From Fasciolopsis buskii (lineage: Eukaryota > Platyhelminthes > Trematoda > Plagiorchiida > Fasciolidae), in NCBI GenBank assembly GCA_008360955.1, contig LUCM01006516.1, forward strand, positions 330,014 to 394,013: a stretch of DNA of 64,000 nucleotides, written 5' to 3'. Positions 38,108 to 47,780 of the stretch are shown here, piece by piece. The notes under the pieces were generated by a model. It was given only the letters and a program-made list of their open reading frames with translations, was not told the DNA's origin and did no database searches. How positions within the stretch are numbered: position 1 is the stretch's first letter; every line of letters begins with the position of its first letter. Both the position numbers and the translations under genes were made by a program.

Positions 38108-38323
38108 CTATCTAGAAGGTAGGTAACAGAAAGCAGTATGTAAACACATCATTCTCCCAGTTGGTATTATGCTTATATGTTGGACGAAAGCATTGTCCTT
38201 ATTTTCACCGCTGTTGTTAATAGACGGGGCAGATAAAACTGGTGAAACAGGAGATGATGTTGTCTGGGCCACTTGAGTTCGAGTGTTGTTGTTGTTGGTG
38301 TTGTTGTTCAAAGAGTTTATCAC
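38108..38323 (-). CDS. Low-complexity Asn/Ser/Thr-rich open frame
   Basis: The minus frame encodes a run of Asn with Thr and then Ser/Pro/Val-rich sequence (VAQTTSSPVSPVLSAPSIN), ending about 200 bp downstream of another open frame on the same strand. Such composition occurs in disordered regions of real proteins, but here it stems from a TTG/TTGTTG-type microsatellite on the plus strand (38285-38308). No splice sites support it, so chance is the more likely explanation. Confidence 0.15.
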   Translation of the reverse strand: MINSLNNNTNNNNTRTQVAQTTSSPVSPVLSAPSINNSGENKDNAFVQHISIIPTGRMMCLHTAFCYLPSR

Positions 38324-38524
38324 GCGAGCAGATTAATCAAACTCGTTCAAATCGACTTGTGTATAAAGCTCAGTCCACGATTGAAACTGATTGATTCTGA
38401 ATGCAGAATAACGCTTTGTCGGTCACTACCGCCGGCCGATCGGTCAGTCAGATGGAGCTTGACAGATCCAGTAGTTTTTGACTGAACTGAAAAGATATAC
38501 TGCTGCTGCTTAAATTATATCTAT

Positions 38525-38791
38525 CTAGGGTGCAACAATAGTTGGAATAAGTGAGAGTAAGCCGGATTCGGTGTGCTGATTTGGTGCATTTTTTGAATCT
38601 TCAAGTTTGCCGGAGGCCTGAGCGGTAGTGAACAGGTGAGGAAATTTATCTGTGACCAGCCTGAGGCAACCAAGACAATGAGAAATGATGTCTGAATTTC
38701 GGTACAAATCTGCGATTAACTTAGGCATTACGTTTGCTGTGAACAATGTTTCTGGATCATGAACGACTGATCGGCACATTCGCTGTTTCGT
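38525..38791 (-). CDS. Candidate terminal exon of an unrecognised gene
   Basis: The open frame has protein-like composition: HDPETLFTANVMPKLIADLY, then DIISHCLGCLRLVTDKFPHL, then a polar tail ending in a stop. The first half could form amphipathic helices of the HEAT/ARM type. An AG acceptor stands at 38792-38793 on the minus strand, directly after an in-frame stop, but its pyrimidine tract is poor. It lies about 0.8 kb downstream of the MMACHC polyadenylation signal on the same strand. I do not recognise the protein and found no AATAAA close after its stop. Confidence 0.3.
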   Translation of the reverse strand, partial: TKQRMCRSVVHDPETLFTANVMPKLIADLYRNSDIISHCLGCLRLVTDKFPHLFTTAQASGKLEDSKNAPNQHTESGLLSLIPTIVAP

Positions 38792-39582
38792 CTACACATC
38801 CCAAATCTGTTATTCACAACAAATTTCCGCAAAGTTCACCATTTATCTCCACATATTGGGATTTGTATCCTTAGGGCTAATTCAAACCCGTAGAATGGTT
38901 TGATAGGTGCGAATAAGCTACTTCAGGTGAATACAAAATTTCATGGTTCATTTACAGTACCAACATAAAATCGAAAAAAATCCGATAGACATCTGCATTG
39001 TAAAAAGTGGCTCACAAGTGACTTCCATTTTATAACGCCTTGATTTCGTTCCAGTCGGGAAGCGCGGGGATTAGAGAAAAAAATGGTCGTCTGACTCCGC
39101 CAAAACGGCCGGAGTGATTTATTGTTAGTCACAGCTATATAGGGCTTACTAGCTCTGGCAACGCACTAGATTTCATATTGTTGTACTAGACGCCTGGTTT
39201 TGGAACGCACATTAAAAAGCTGACTAAAACTGGATAGTCGTTAGGCACATACGTTTTTGACGGACTTGTTTACTTGGTTTGAGATATTTGTGAATCCCCG
39301 ACGCAGAACCTAGCCAAAATGTTCAATGATTGTTTTAAAACGCACTCACAAAATACCAGTGCAAGGATGATCACGACGAAAGTCTAAAACTAAACTATTT
39401 TAATTTCTGATCGTAATGACTATACATTGTGAAATACACGGATAAAGGTGACGGCGAATGGGCAAGAGAAAGGAGTCTGACTAGATTAGAATAAGACAAA
39501 CGTCTGTACACAACGGGGGTAAATGAGATAAATTTCTGAGGATCCTGTCTTCTTATTATAGGCAGGACATAGCTACTCACAG

Positions 39583-39588
39583 TTTATT
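39583..39588 (-). terminator. AATAAA polyadenylation signal of MMACHC
   Basis: AATAAA on the minus strand, 204 bp after the MMACHC stop codon. Cleavage would be expected a short distance to the left. It is the first such hexamer that I saw downstream of the stop. Confidence 0.65.
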
Positions 39589-39791
39589 TCGAACTAAACA
39601 CTACGATTTGGAGAGGACAAGACCGGAAACAAACCTGGTGTTGGGGCTGAGAAGGGAAATTCTGTGCAGGGAGGCTGTCTATCACAATGTTTTACGTTAC
39701 AGTCCAATTGAAACCAAACTGAAACTAGAACGACCGCACACACTCACACGTCCACTTGCGGACGCCAAAAATGCCGTAATTGTAAGTGTTT

Positions 39792-40140
39792 CTAGACTTG
39801 GTTCTTTAGAGCTAACTGATCTTGTGGGCTTGGAGACGAGGGTCCAGATTGAATAGGGCACGTCGGACACTTCGAAATCTGGACAAGGCGTTGCACCCAC
39901 TGGGCACGACTGGCTGGTGGGGTATTGAAAAATGAGCGTGCTGTCTCCGAGTATCGGCATACCGTTTGCTCATCCACTCCAGTATTCCGCCAATGATTTT
40001 CACGCCATCTCTCTCGGTATTCCAAGACTAGAGATTGGATCGCTTCAGTGTCAAAAGGCGGAGTTCCCGGAGGTACTGAGGATCGTGTAATCGGTCGTGG
40101 TAGTTGAGGCAAGCGGATGCCGGGAAATACAATTGCCCCC
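39792..40140 (-). CDS. MMACHC: MMACHC (cblC) cobalamin-processing protein, 3' coding exon
   Basis: The exon follows an acceptor CTCTTTTTTACCCTCATAG (minus strand) and begins at 40140 by completing an Arg codon split across the intron. It encodes residues 206-321: RGAIVFPGIRLP directly after the HPKYGGWF motif of the previous exon (vertebrate protein 'RGVVLLPGIEVP'), then a region with WRENHWRNTG, and RYSETARSFFNTPP (vertebrate 'RYSEEQKAYFSTPP'), followed by a variable tail and a stop at 39794-39792. In the family this part completes the flavin/cobalamin-binding nitroreductase-like fold that removes the upper axial ligand of cobalamin. The frame is open from acceptor to stop, with no sign of decay. 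Conservation in order and spacing makes the call strong. Confidence 0.93.
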
Positions 40141-42503
40141 CTATGAGGGTAAAAAAGAGAGCAAACGGACAGCAAAAAAGATGCATAAATTCACTGAAGT
40201 ACACGAAACACATCAGATTCAGAGAAAATGCACTTCAAACAGTTGGCATTTTTTACCGTTTTAAAGTTACTGTCAAATGATTAGTCGCTTGGAATTCCAA
40301 TGTAGATCTAGAGTCCTCATGTTTGCACAACACAGAACATAGTCTATAAACGTTGAATTGGATCGCACAGAACTCTCGCTGACTGAATGGAGAACTTCAG
40401 TTCATACAGCTACTGACCAAAACCTAGTAACAGTTTACAAAAGCTTTAAAGTCGATTCATTCTGAGTTACATAATAAACGAAGAGCAGTGAATTAATTTG
40501 CAAACTCTAATGAAAGCTCGATTAAAATAGTTTAAAAAAATCTGGCCTAGTAGACAAAACAGAGCTAAATCCTTCTTCTTTTTCATAGATGAGGATCAAT
40601 GCTAATTATATCTTCTAATGTTTCCAGGACAAGCTATTCATTTGACCGATGAAAATTATATTTTGGTCTTTATGCATGTTTTTTTCACAGACGCACGCTC
40701 GCATCCATATGCGTGGATTTTCATGCTCCAGGCTGTGGTAAAACAAAAAGATCCCTCGGGAAGAGTAATGCGATCGTGCAAGTGTATTTTCCATCAAACC
40801 GAGATGTGTACGGATGGCAGCGTAAAATTCTGCCCTCATGGTACACTAACATAAGGTGACACAAAAATTCAGTGGCCAAAAATAATAAACTATCTTCTGT
40901 ATGGTCTCAAGGTGGACGAACAGCAACCACAACAATTTCATCACGCGGGACTTATTTGCTGGTTCTGAAAAACCAAAGTGTGAGAAACCTACGGTCACTT
41001 GAGGATTCAGTAGCACTCACAAAAGCCACCAACACTTTTGCAGTGCAATGCGTGCTCCCGCTATTTGAGCTAAAAGGCCGATATGATTGGTGCTGGAATG
41101 CTTCACGCAGGGATCATTAGCAAAATCGACCAGAGGGAAACCGTTCAATTTGAGCGAGGCGATCTGTGCAGGCGATGATCTGGAAATTCACATATAGTAG
41201 CGACATCTTGTATGTTAGTTGGTACAATTTGAATCGCACATTACCTGGCCACCAGCGCTAGCACCTTCCGCAACAGTTCCGTCACATGACCACTAGAAGT
41301 AGAGATCCTCAAACCTAGGGACATCGCAAAGCTTTCGGCTTTGACAGCCTTCACCTAGGTCCTTTTAAAGGTGGAGAAATTCGGTTGTTGTCCGCGAAGG
41401 TCTGGTAACCTGAGAAACTATCTCATTCGAAGGTAGATGGAGAGGACCGTTGTCCTGTGCATTGACTGTGCGAACTGCAGAGGTATTGGTCGAATCCCGA
41501 GAGTATCGAAGTTTTTGGTGTCCGTCATCCTTCGCAGTTTTTGTAACATGCACACAAAGCTGATTCGTGAAGAGGAGGCTGGGTTTTGAATTACTCGTGG
41601 ATTCATTGACCAGATCTTCAACCTCCAACGGTTGCTACAACAGTGTTTTATTTCTGAAAGCCAACAATCGCTGTGTTCCTAGACGTTAGCGAAGCCATAA
41701 GCTCCATCGACAGGCTTAATATATATATGTATCTAATTTATATATAATATGTACCCATACATATATGACCAAGTTAAGCAAGCACTCATCATGTGCCGCT
41801 GTAAATGTTTTCGCGGGCTGGCAAGCTCGACCTATCAGTTATAAATTATAATCAGAATCTTTGTTCAGTAGATTTGATCAGCGCTGAACAGTCCTACATA
41901 GCAATCCCGGCAGAATCCACTCTCCTTCATCACACGATCTGTTCAGACATTATCAAATTAGCCAGTGCAAACTTCACAACTACACTTTACCAGCGTCCAC
42001 TAAGGTCAAAAGTATTTACATACCAGAAATGGAGACAACCAAAAATGCGACGTTTTGATTACGGATCTGACGTTTTTTATTGAGAAAAAGCAGTAGATTG
42101 AGGTGTAGGGGACAAGTTAAGTTACAAAAGCTTTACGAAAGAACCCAACTAGTTTTCTGTAAAGGCACCTAGGTGTGATATAAGAACCAAGTATATCTAA
42201 TAAGGCAGTATGAAAATTTGGGGAAAACTACTCATTAACCGCACTTCAGCCTAAATTATCTCATAGTCATGGCAGTGTAAAACTTCTTGAGTGGTAAGTT
42301 AAACGAGATGCAACAACATTTGCCTCTTTCGATTGCACAGATGAGCAGCAAAAGCCCCGATTTTAAGTTAGACTGGATAAGTTTCAGGGATACTCTTATT
42401 ATTTTGGATCTGGCCGGTATCTTAGGTAAACCATACAATTGCATGCATGCTAGTAAAAATGATGGAAAGTTTATTACCAAGACGGAAAATGCACTCCACT
42501 TAC
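40141..42503 (-). other. MMACHC: MMACHC intron (2,363 bp)
   Basis: GT-AG intron on the minus strand: donor GTAAGT at 42503-42498, acceptor CAG-type TAG at 40142-40141. It splits an Arg codon after its second base. Inside I recognise no coding sequence. A TA-rich tract lies at 41717-41767, and frames at 40618-40854 and 41365-41628 look like noise. Confidence 0.9.
41717..41767. repeat. TA-rich simple sequence inside the MMACHC intron
   Basis: Broken TA/TATG tract, AATATATATATG through ACATATATATG-type units; low complexity only. Confidence 0.8.
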
Positions 42504-43120
42504 CGGAATCCAAACCAGCCACCGTACTTCGGGTGTAAGCTACACCCAAACTCCTCGGTTTTCTCACCAACTTTTACAAACGTTCTGTGAAAGTATGCCA
42601 GGCCAGAAACATGTCCTGCACATTGGGCATGAATTGCCGGCAACCGACTGACCGGCCGAACAGAATAGTCAGGCACAAATCGAGCAGTACTCAAGGCCAG
42701 AGACTCTTCTTCCGAAAATGTCAACTTGCAATCTTCTTGAGTGCGCTTCAACGCCGCGCCTACCCGAATCAAAACGGACCAGTCAAGAGGATCATTCAGA
42801 CCAGGTACACAAGTCTTCCTGGGTTCTCTGGACTTCAGATTCCGCAGAACATCTTCCAGAGACTTGTTGTTTTCCTTTTCAAACCAGCTCAAAAGCATTG
42901 GTAGAAAGCTTGCTTCAAACATCATTGGAGAACTAATCAAGCAGACTGCCACACAGTCAGATGAAGGTGCCTCAAGATGAAGTTTTATCGACACAAGTTC
43001 GTTGTACCATCCAACCAAGAAGGGAGCCAATTCAAAACCCAAGGGTTCCAATTCAGACTTGAGCTTTGAAAGTACATGTTCAAATAATTTTGTGCAGCCA
43101 GATTCAGAATATTGCAACAT
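42504..43120 (-). CDS. MMACHC: MMACHC (cblC) cobalamin-processing protein, 5' coding exon
   Basis: Encodes residues 1-205 and two bases of codon 206. The protein acts in the cytosol, where MMACHC binds incoming cobalamin, removes cyanide or alkyl ligands using reduced flavin or glutathione, and passes the cofactor on with MMADHC. Recognisable blocks: PLGFELAPFLVGWYNEL at 26-42 (vertebrate 'PFGFEVYPFQVAWYNEL'), SSPMMF at 63-68 ('STPAMF'), NDPLD at 109-113 ('TDPVD'), PDYSVRP at 150-156 ('ADYEVHP'), AQCAGHVSGLAYFHR at 165-179 ('AQTAAHVAGAAYYYQR') and HPKYGGWF at 196-203 ('HPRFGGWF', with the conserved His). The start at 43120 is chosen because it sits 30 bp after a good splice acceptor and gives the usual N-terminus; an in-frame ATG at 43213 lies upstream of that acceptor. 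Total length is 321, against about 282 in human; the extra residues sit mainly in a linker around 80-150 and at the N-terminus. Confidence 0.95.
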
Positions 43121-43148
43121 GACTGGTTGATTGGGGTTTGTTTCAACA

Positions 43149-43175
43149 CCTAGGAAGTTAGAGAAATTTGCCCGA
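43149..43175 (-). promoter_or_regulatory. MMACHC: Splice acceptor upstream of the MMACHC start (cis or spliced-leader)
   Basis: On the minus strand TTTCTCTAACTTCCTAG ends at 43150, leaving a 29-nt leader before the ATG at 43120. It could join a 5' untranslated exon or accept a spliced leader, which flatworms add to part of their mRNAs. I cannot tell which from this sequence. Confidence 0.5.
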
Positions 43176-43213
43176 GTGCAAATAAGCCATACCAATTTGC
43201 TGTACCTCACCAA

Positions 43214-43739
43214 ATATTGGAGAGCGCAAAACCGCTCCCATTTAATTAGGACTACTTCAAACTCTCCAGAACAAATTTAATCTCGTTGTTTTCCAGTTAA
43301 AATGCAGTTACCGGCCAACAGCCGCACAGTTACGAAAGAGTCTTTCTTGACTTTCCACTAAAATTTTGTTTTGCACGAAATCTATCCAGTCTGAGCTCAA
43401 TTACAACCATTTCATATACAAGCTTACTAAACTTTTCTGCTACTTTTCAAGTAATATTTGTAAGGAAATCAAGTGGAAACAAGAAGTGCAGTTAAACAGT
43501 TGCCCAAAAATGAGGAAGAGACTAAATTACCGGGAAAATAAGAGACAGTGAGAAAACACAAGTTGGCGAACAAGCTCGTTTTCAGTGATTCGTACTCATG
43601 CCATTATATCACTATATATCTTGACAAAAAAATTTTTCACTATAGAAAGGATTGGATTATTCAGATACAAATATGGGTGGCGGAGGGATTTGTGGTGTTA
43701 CATGCATAACCTGAATACACAAGAATGTGTTGTGTTAAT
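43214..43739. other. Region upstream of MMACHC, nothing recognised
   Basis: Contains short frames only. The MMACHC promoter may lie here, but no TATA or initiator element stands out. Confidence 0.35.
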
Positions 43740-44124
43740 TGTTTTGTTGTCTAGGGTTTGTATTGGGACGGAGGGTGGGCCCGGGGAGTTGAAGCGCAAC
43801 CACAATATTTTTGAGAACAAAGTGGAGGATTGTGAAGATGGATTGCGACAGCTTCCGCGGTGCTCAAGAGGCGACACTTTGCCAACCTGGATAGATACAA
43901 AACGAGGCTGCAGAATCAGGGACTTTGTCTTTCAACCATAATGACATTACGGGGCGGGATTTGAACAGGATACGAAGCTTGGCTGCGTAGAATGTCTTAT
44001 TGGTAGCGCTAGTCAGTCTTCGTCGTGCTATCTCTGCTACCGTGTCACCTTTGAATGGCAGAGATATGTATACTGGCTTTCTCTCCACTGTCTCCCTCCT
44101 AGGAACTTCCTGTTCTGTCTCCAA
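43740..44124 (-). mobile_element. Penelope-like element: pre-endonuclease region with the GIY-YIG core deleted
   Basis: The minus frame 44124-43864 reads RKPVYISLPFKGDTVAEIARR and then LRILFKSRPVMSLWLKDKVPDSAASFCIY in consecutive parts. This is the segment just before the GIY-YIG endonuclease of Penelope-like retroelements ('LPFKGD..SEI..RRL..A....F.AA.LR..F.SRP...LKDK.P..A.SMCIY'). Right after CIY, where the '..C.C...YIGRT.R.L..R..EH' core should follow, the frame continues with PGWQSVAS and a stop, resembling the stretch beyond the core. About 25 codons holding the catalytic residues are therefore missing without a frame change. No reverse transcriptase part was found to the right. Confidence 0.85.
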
Positions 44125-44394
44125 GACACCCCGCAGCTCATGAGACTACACACAGCATTGATGGTGTAGAAGAAGAGTATTGCATAGATTCTATGGACCA
44201 AAACGTCATCAGGGTATGACAACCCAGTCGGCTTCAGGCTAAGAAATGCACCTACCTCATTTAGAAACAATGTAGAGACCAAAAAAATGTGACGACATTT
44301 CATGAGAGAGTTTTGTTCAGTACACACTGGTGCCAAGGGAAGTGACAAAGTAAGGGTTCGCTAAAAATACTTTTTTCTTATAAATATCAGGACC

Positions 44395-44493
44395 AAATGG
44401 TGTAAGGAATGTGTCGAAAAATCGATGCGCCAACGTTTCGAAACTTTGACGCATTACATCTGCCAAGAACGCTGTGTTATTGACATATCATTC
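44395..44493. mobile_element. Palindromic short element, copy 3 (decayed)
   Basis: Starts AAATGGTGTAAGGAATGTG and then TCGAAAAATCGATGCGCC, as in copy 2. It jumps directly to AACGTTTCGA of the first arm and again directly to the second arm (GACGCATTACATCTGCC, then CGCTGTGTTATT). The outer part of arm 1 and the whole hairpin tip are missing. It lies about 270 bp from the Penelope-like endonuclease remnant, on the upstream side relative to that element's strand. No clear target duplication remains. Confidence 0.75.
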
Positions 44494-44869
44494 TTAATTA
44501 CATTTTTCTTAATTTATACCAAATGGAATAAAGTTTAAGCGGCGAACTCCTTGATCATAGTGAAGTACGCTGTGCGGAAATGTTTACATAAGAGCCGATT
44601 TGCTTTTTCGGAGGAAAAAAGCTTTAAGTGGGCAAAATTTTAAAAGTGAGACATTGTTTTACAGTTTTGCAGCCCGGATGAAAAGGAAATTGAGGAAATA
44701 GAAAATTGATAGGGATAAAAACCCGCTTGGTTGAGAGAGGAGGGCGAAGGCCATTTCAAGATAGAGTTTGATGAGGCAAATTTTGAAGAATAAAAACGAA
44801 AAGACCTTTCGTAAATGAGGGACTAATGAGGTAACCCCCAACTATGGAATAATGATTGCACTCTGGTCA

Positions 44870-45067
44870 CTAAGAACGGGCCGTCATTAACCCAGGTGGC
44901 CTCTGTTTTAATGCAGTTTTGAAAACGAACAGATCACACGACCTCATCTCAAAATGGGTTGCATTAGCAAATGGCGGGAGATTTTTAAAACAAATTTGAA
45001 GGGCTTCAGTAAAAAATTGTCTGGCGCCAAAGTAAGAAGAACGATCTTGCTGAAAGTAAAAACACAA
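44870..45067 (-). mobile_element. LINE C-terminal fragment (CR1-like)
   Basis: The minus frame contains RSSYFGARQFFTEALQICFK, then NLPPFANAT and, later, CDLFVFKTAL. This fits the end of LINE ORF2 proteins, 'R...FF..R....WN.LP..V..A.....FK..L'. Flanking minus frames (44841-44659, 45890-45693) could be more of the element but are not recognisable. Confidence 0.5.
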
Positions 45068-46539
45068 GGTACGAAGGATGACAGGTAAAACAAGGAAGTA
45101 TATTGAAAAAGAACATATGGGCGAACAGCCTCGTTTTCCGTAAATTCTTCGTTTAGCTAGTGAGGTGTATATTTTATGAGTAATGTTTACAGTATCAAGA
45201 TAAAATTGGCTAACAAAAATAACGTGTGGGATGCGGCTTGGAAGATTTTATATGAACACCGAGAAAAGAAACAGACCGTGAAAACCAACTCGGTTGGATC
45301 CAAAATGCGTATCAGAAGAACGAATGACGTCTCAAACAGTCTGGCGGAACAGATGTTTTGTATTCTTTAAACTCAGCATGATTGCTTGAGCTCCAGGAGT
45401 TGTGTTTCATGTCGAAGGCAAAAGATACATCGGAAACGGTGTGGATTGAGTGTTAAGTATCGGATAAAATTCTATAAATAAGTAAAAAAGAGCTTGATCA
45501 CTAACAGTAGAACGTTGAAGAAAGACAGCGTTTACAGGAAGTGGATAGGACGGCAGCTCGTCGACTCGGACCGAGGTGGTTCGGTTACGGAGAAAAACTG
45601 GTGTACGCAGCGTGAGAACCGGAGGGCGCTTGAACGTAGGGGGTTTTATCAGAAGACATTGCCACTAAACTCCGTAAAATGCTTCAGAAATGTCAAGTGA
45701 GATCCAGCAAAATTCTCCTTGGTTTTGTCTGCGGCCAACCAGACTTGTAAAACGAAAGTCGTGGAATGTTTGGCAAAAAAAAGTCGTGAAATTTTTGGCA
45801 AAACGAAAGGTCACATTTGCAGTCAGTCAACGTATCATTTTTGATACGTATGCGTAGTTTGATGAGGGTGACTTGTTCGGACATTTTCAAAATAGCAGGG
45901 ATAAAAGAATAATGTGACAGAATTTCTGATCGGGAGATTCACCATGTTTAGCAAAAGAATAAGCATGCGTGAAACAAACAAGCTGAAAAAACAGAAATTT
46001 CCAAAAACACTGTTTCAGCGCTTGGTGACTAACTCTTGTAGCAATGGAGGATACAAAACCAGTTGTTACGGCTAAAGGTGAAATCAAAAGTACTATACAA
46101 CTAGAGTTTAAGTGCGAAGCGAAGGTCTCGATTTTCTCACGTGATTCACAAATGCGGTCACTAGAATAACTACGAACAAAAATCAAAATGAAAGGTGGAG
46201 AATCGCGGCAGACTGGTCCGGAACATAGCGAAGTGTTCGGCTATCCGTGGTCCATGAGATCAAATTTTCGGCTTCGCAGCGGGCAATCCGACTTTTGACT
46301 ATACGCAACGTTGTTGAATCTCAACTGCTAGCTCCCTGAAGAACTTGTGGAAGGCGGCAGTGAGCGGCGGCGATAGTGAAATGAGGTCCACGCCAGCCAG
46401 TCTGCACAACCAGCATCGTTCTCTGTCTTCGATTTCTACCTCATAGCACCATTTAATCAAAACTGAAAACGAGTCAGAAAGAGCAAAAGACTGACCACAT
46501 AATAATAAGATGAGCAACTTTATAGAAGGCAAACGTTTT
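45068..46539. other. Unassigned, purine-rich on the plus strand
   Basis: Minus frames at 45693-45890 and 45887-46186 are of uncertain nature and may be eroded LINE sequence. A block near 45105-45140 (GGGCGAACAGCCTCGTTTTC) resembles one near 43563-43585 (GGCGAACAAGCTCGTTTTC). Confidence 0.35.
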
Positions 46540-47780
46540 TGACTGAATGGATGTCTCTGATTGCGGCACTGAGCCATATCACTTGCTGCCTCCGAATGTA
46601 ACCTTGGAAGATCAAAACCCGGTAGTCACACCGCACTCACGCGAGTAAATCCACTGGGTAAACTTTCATACTTTCTTCCAAGTCATCCAGTGGCCTTCTC
46701 CCGTTATGGTTCAACCATTACCTTCTGCAAAACCGGCGCAAAATAAGATAGTCGTTATGTCCCATTCGGCTCAACCTATTCTGAATTCCTGGGTTCAGTA
46801 CCTTACGCCTTACCTTTGAGTTACAAAAGTCTGACACCATATTCTGTCAATACTATAAAGCTTGCGGTGTTTAAACACCAAAAGCCTTGACAAATCGTCT
46901 GTTCTAGGCGGCCACGTTCCGGAGCCGTAGAATAATGCAACCCTTATTGCTGCTGTGTATGCCAGACTTTTACTAAAAATCGGGTGTCACGCCGACCTCG
47001 TAGATACTTCAAGTTGGTTAATGCCAATCAAGGTTCCCGTTTGCTTGAGGACATTTCTTCTGATATAAGACTATTTGGTGAGACGCCACTACCCACGTAA
47101 TTAAATCAATCCGACTATCCTATTTCTTTTTCTACTGGCTAACCATGTGGCAGCGTTCTACACTTCAAAGGTCTAAAAAATCAAATTACACCATCCAGAC
47201 CCTTGAGGAAAACTTGCTACTTATTTGGATTTTCAATGAGCAGCACGATGTTGTCTGCAATCATAGACCAGAAAATTTCTTGCTTGGACAGATGTCAATA
47301 CCACTATTCTCCAATGGAGTTGTGGTTACGTCCAAAATCACATCGATGGTACATTTCTTATGTTGAACTCGAGCGTAACATCGTCACAAGCATGAACTCG
47401 GTGTCGGCTGTTTCCATACGGAGATCGGATAAGTGCAACAAATTTTCCCGAACACCTTAAAGTGAGAAGCGGCTACAAGAAACTGCACGATCAATTGAGT
47501 TGAAGGCTGATTTCAGATTATGAGGGACATAAATCAAGAATTTTTGCAAAATGGCTGTTTTAAGATTTGCCAAAGTGGAGATTCGAGCCATACAAACCCG
47601 ACCGGGACGGCAACCGGTTTGATTTTCATTCATGCGCCTTTCGCGAGTACTAGATAATCGACGGGGAATACTGCCTGTGAGCAATTTGGGTACAATACAC
47701 ACCAAGCTAATCCTTCTTCGACCTCCACTTAAGGATCTATCAAATTTATCATAAATCGGTGCGATCACCAATTCGCACAA
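46540..47780 (-). mobile_element. RTE-type LINE, RT through C-terminus (broken)
   Basis: Minus frame 47780-47457 has RRRISLVCIVPKLLTGSI, RERRMNENQTGCRPGRVC and LKSAFNSIDRAV, the RTE fingers and motif A. Further left (47460-47150) a frame with stops reads MIADNIVLLIENPN (YADD block, mutated) and LKGLDGVI. At 46980-46860 SLAYTAAIRVALFYGSGTWP and LLVFKHRKLY match 'GRVY.AAVRSVLLYGSETWP' and 'LLVFDHRCL'. The element ends with the tail motif MAQCRNQRHPFS near 46570. Multiple stops and frameshifts; no endonuclease half recognised to the right. Confidence 0.88.

Noticed and set aside
42587..42980. Three overlapping plus-strand frames of 72-105 codons
   Set aside because: They are antisense to the first MMACHC exon, whose protein similarity is strong and continuous.
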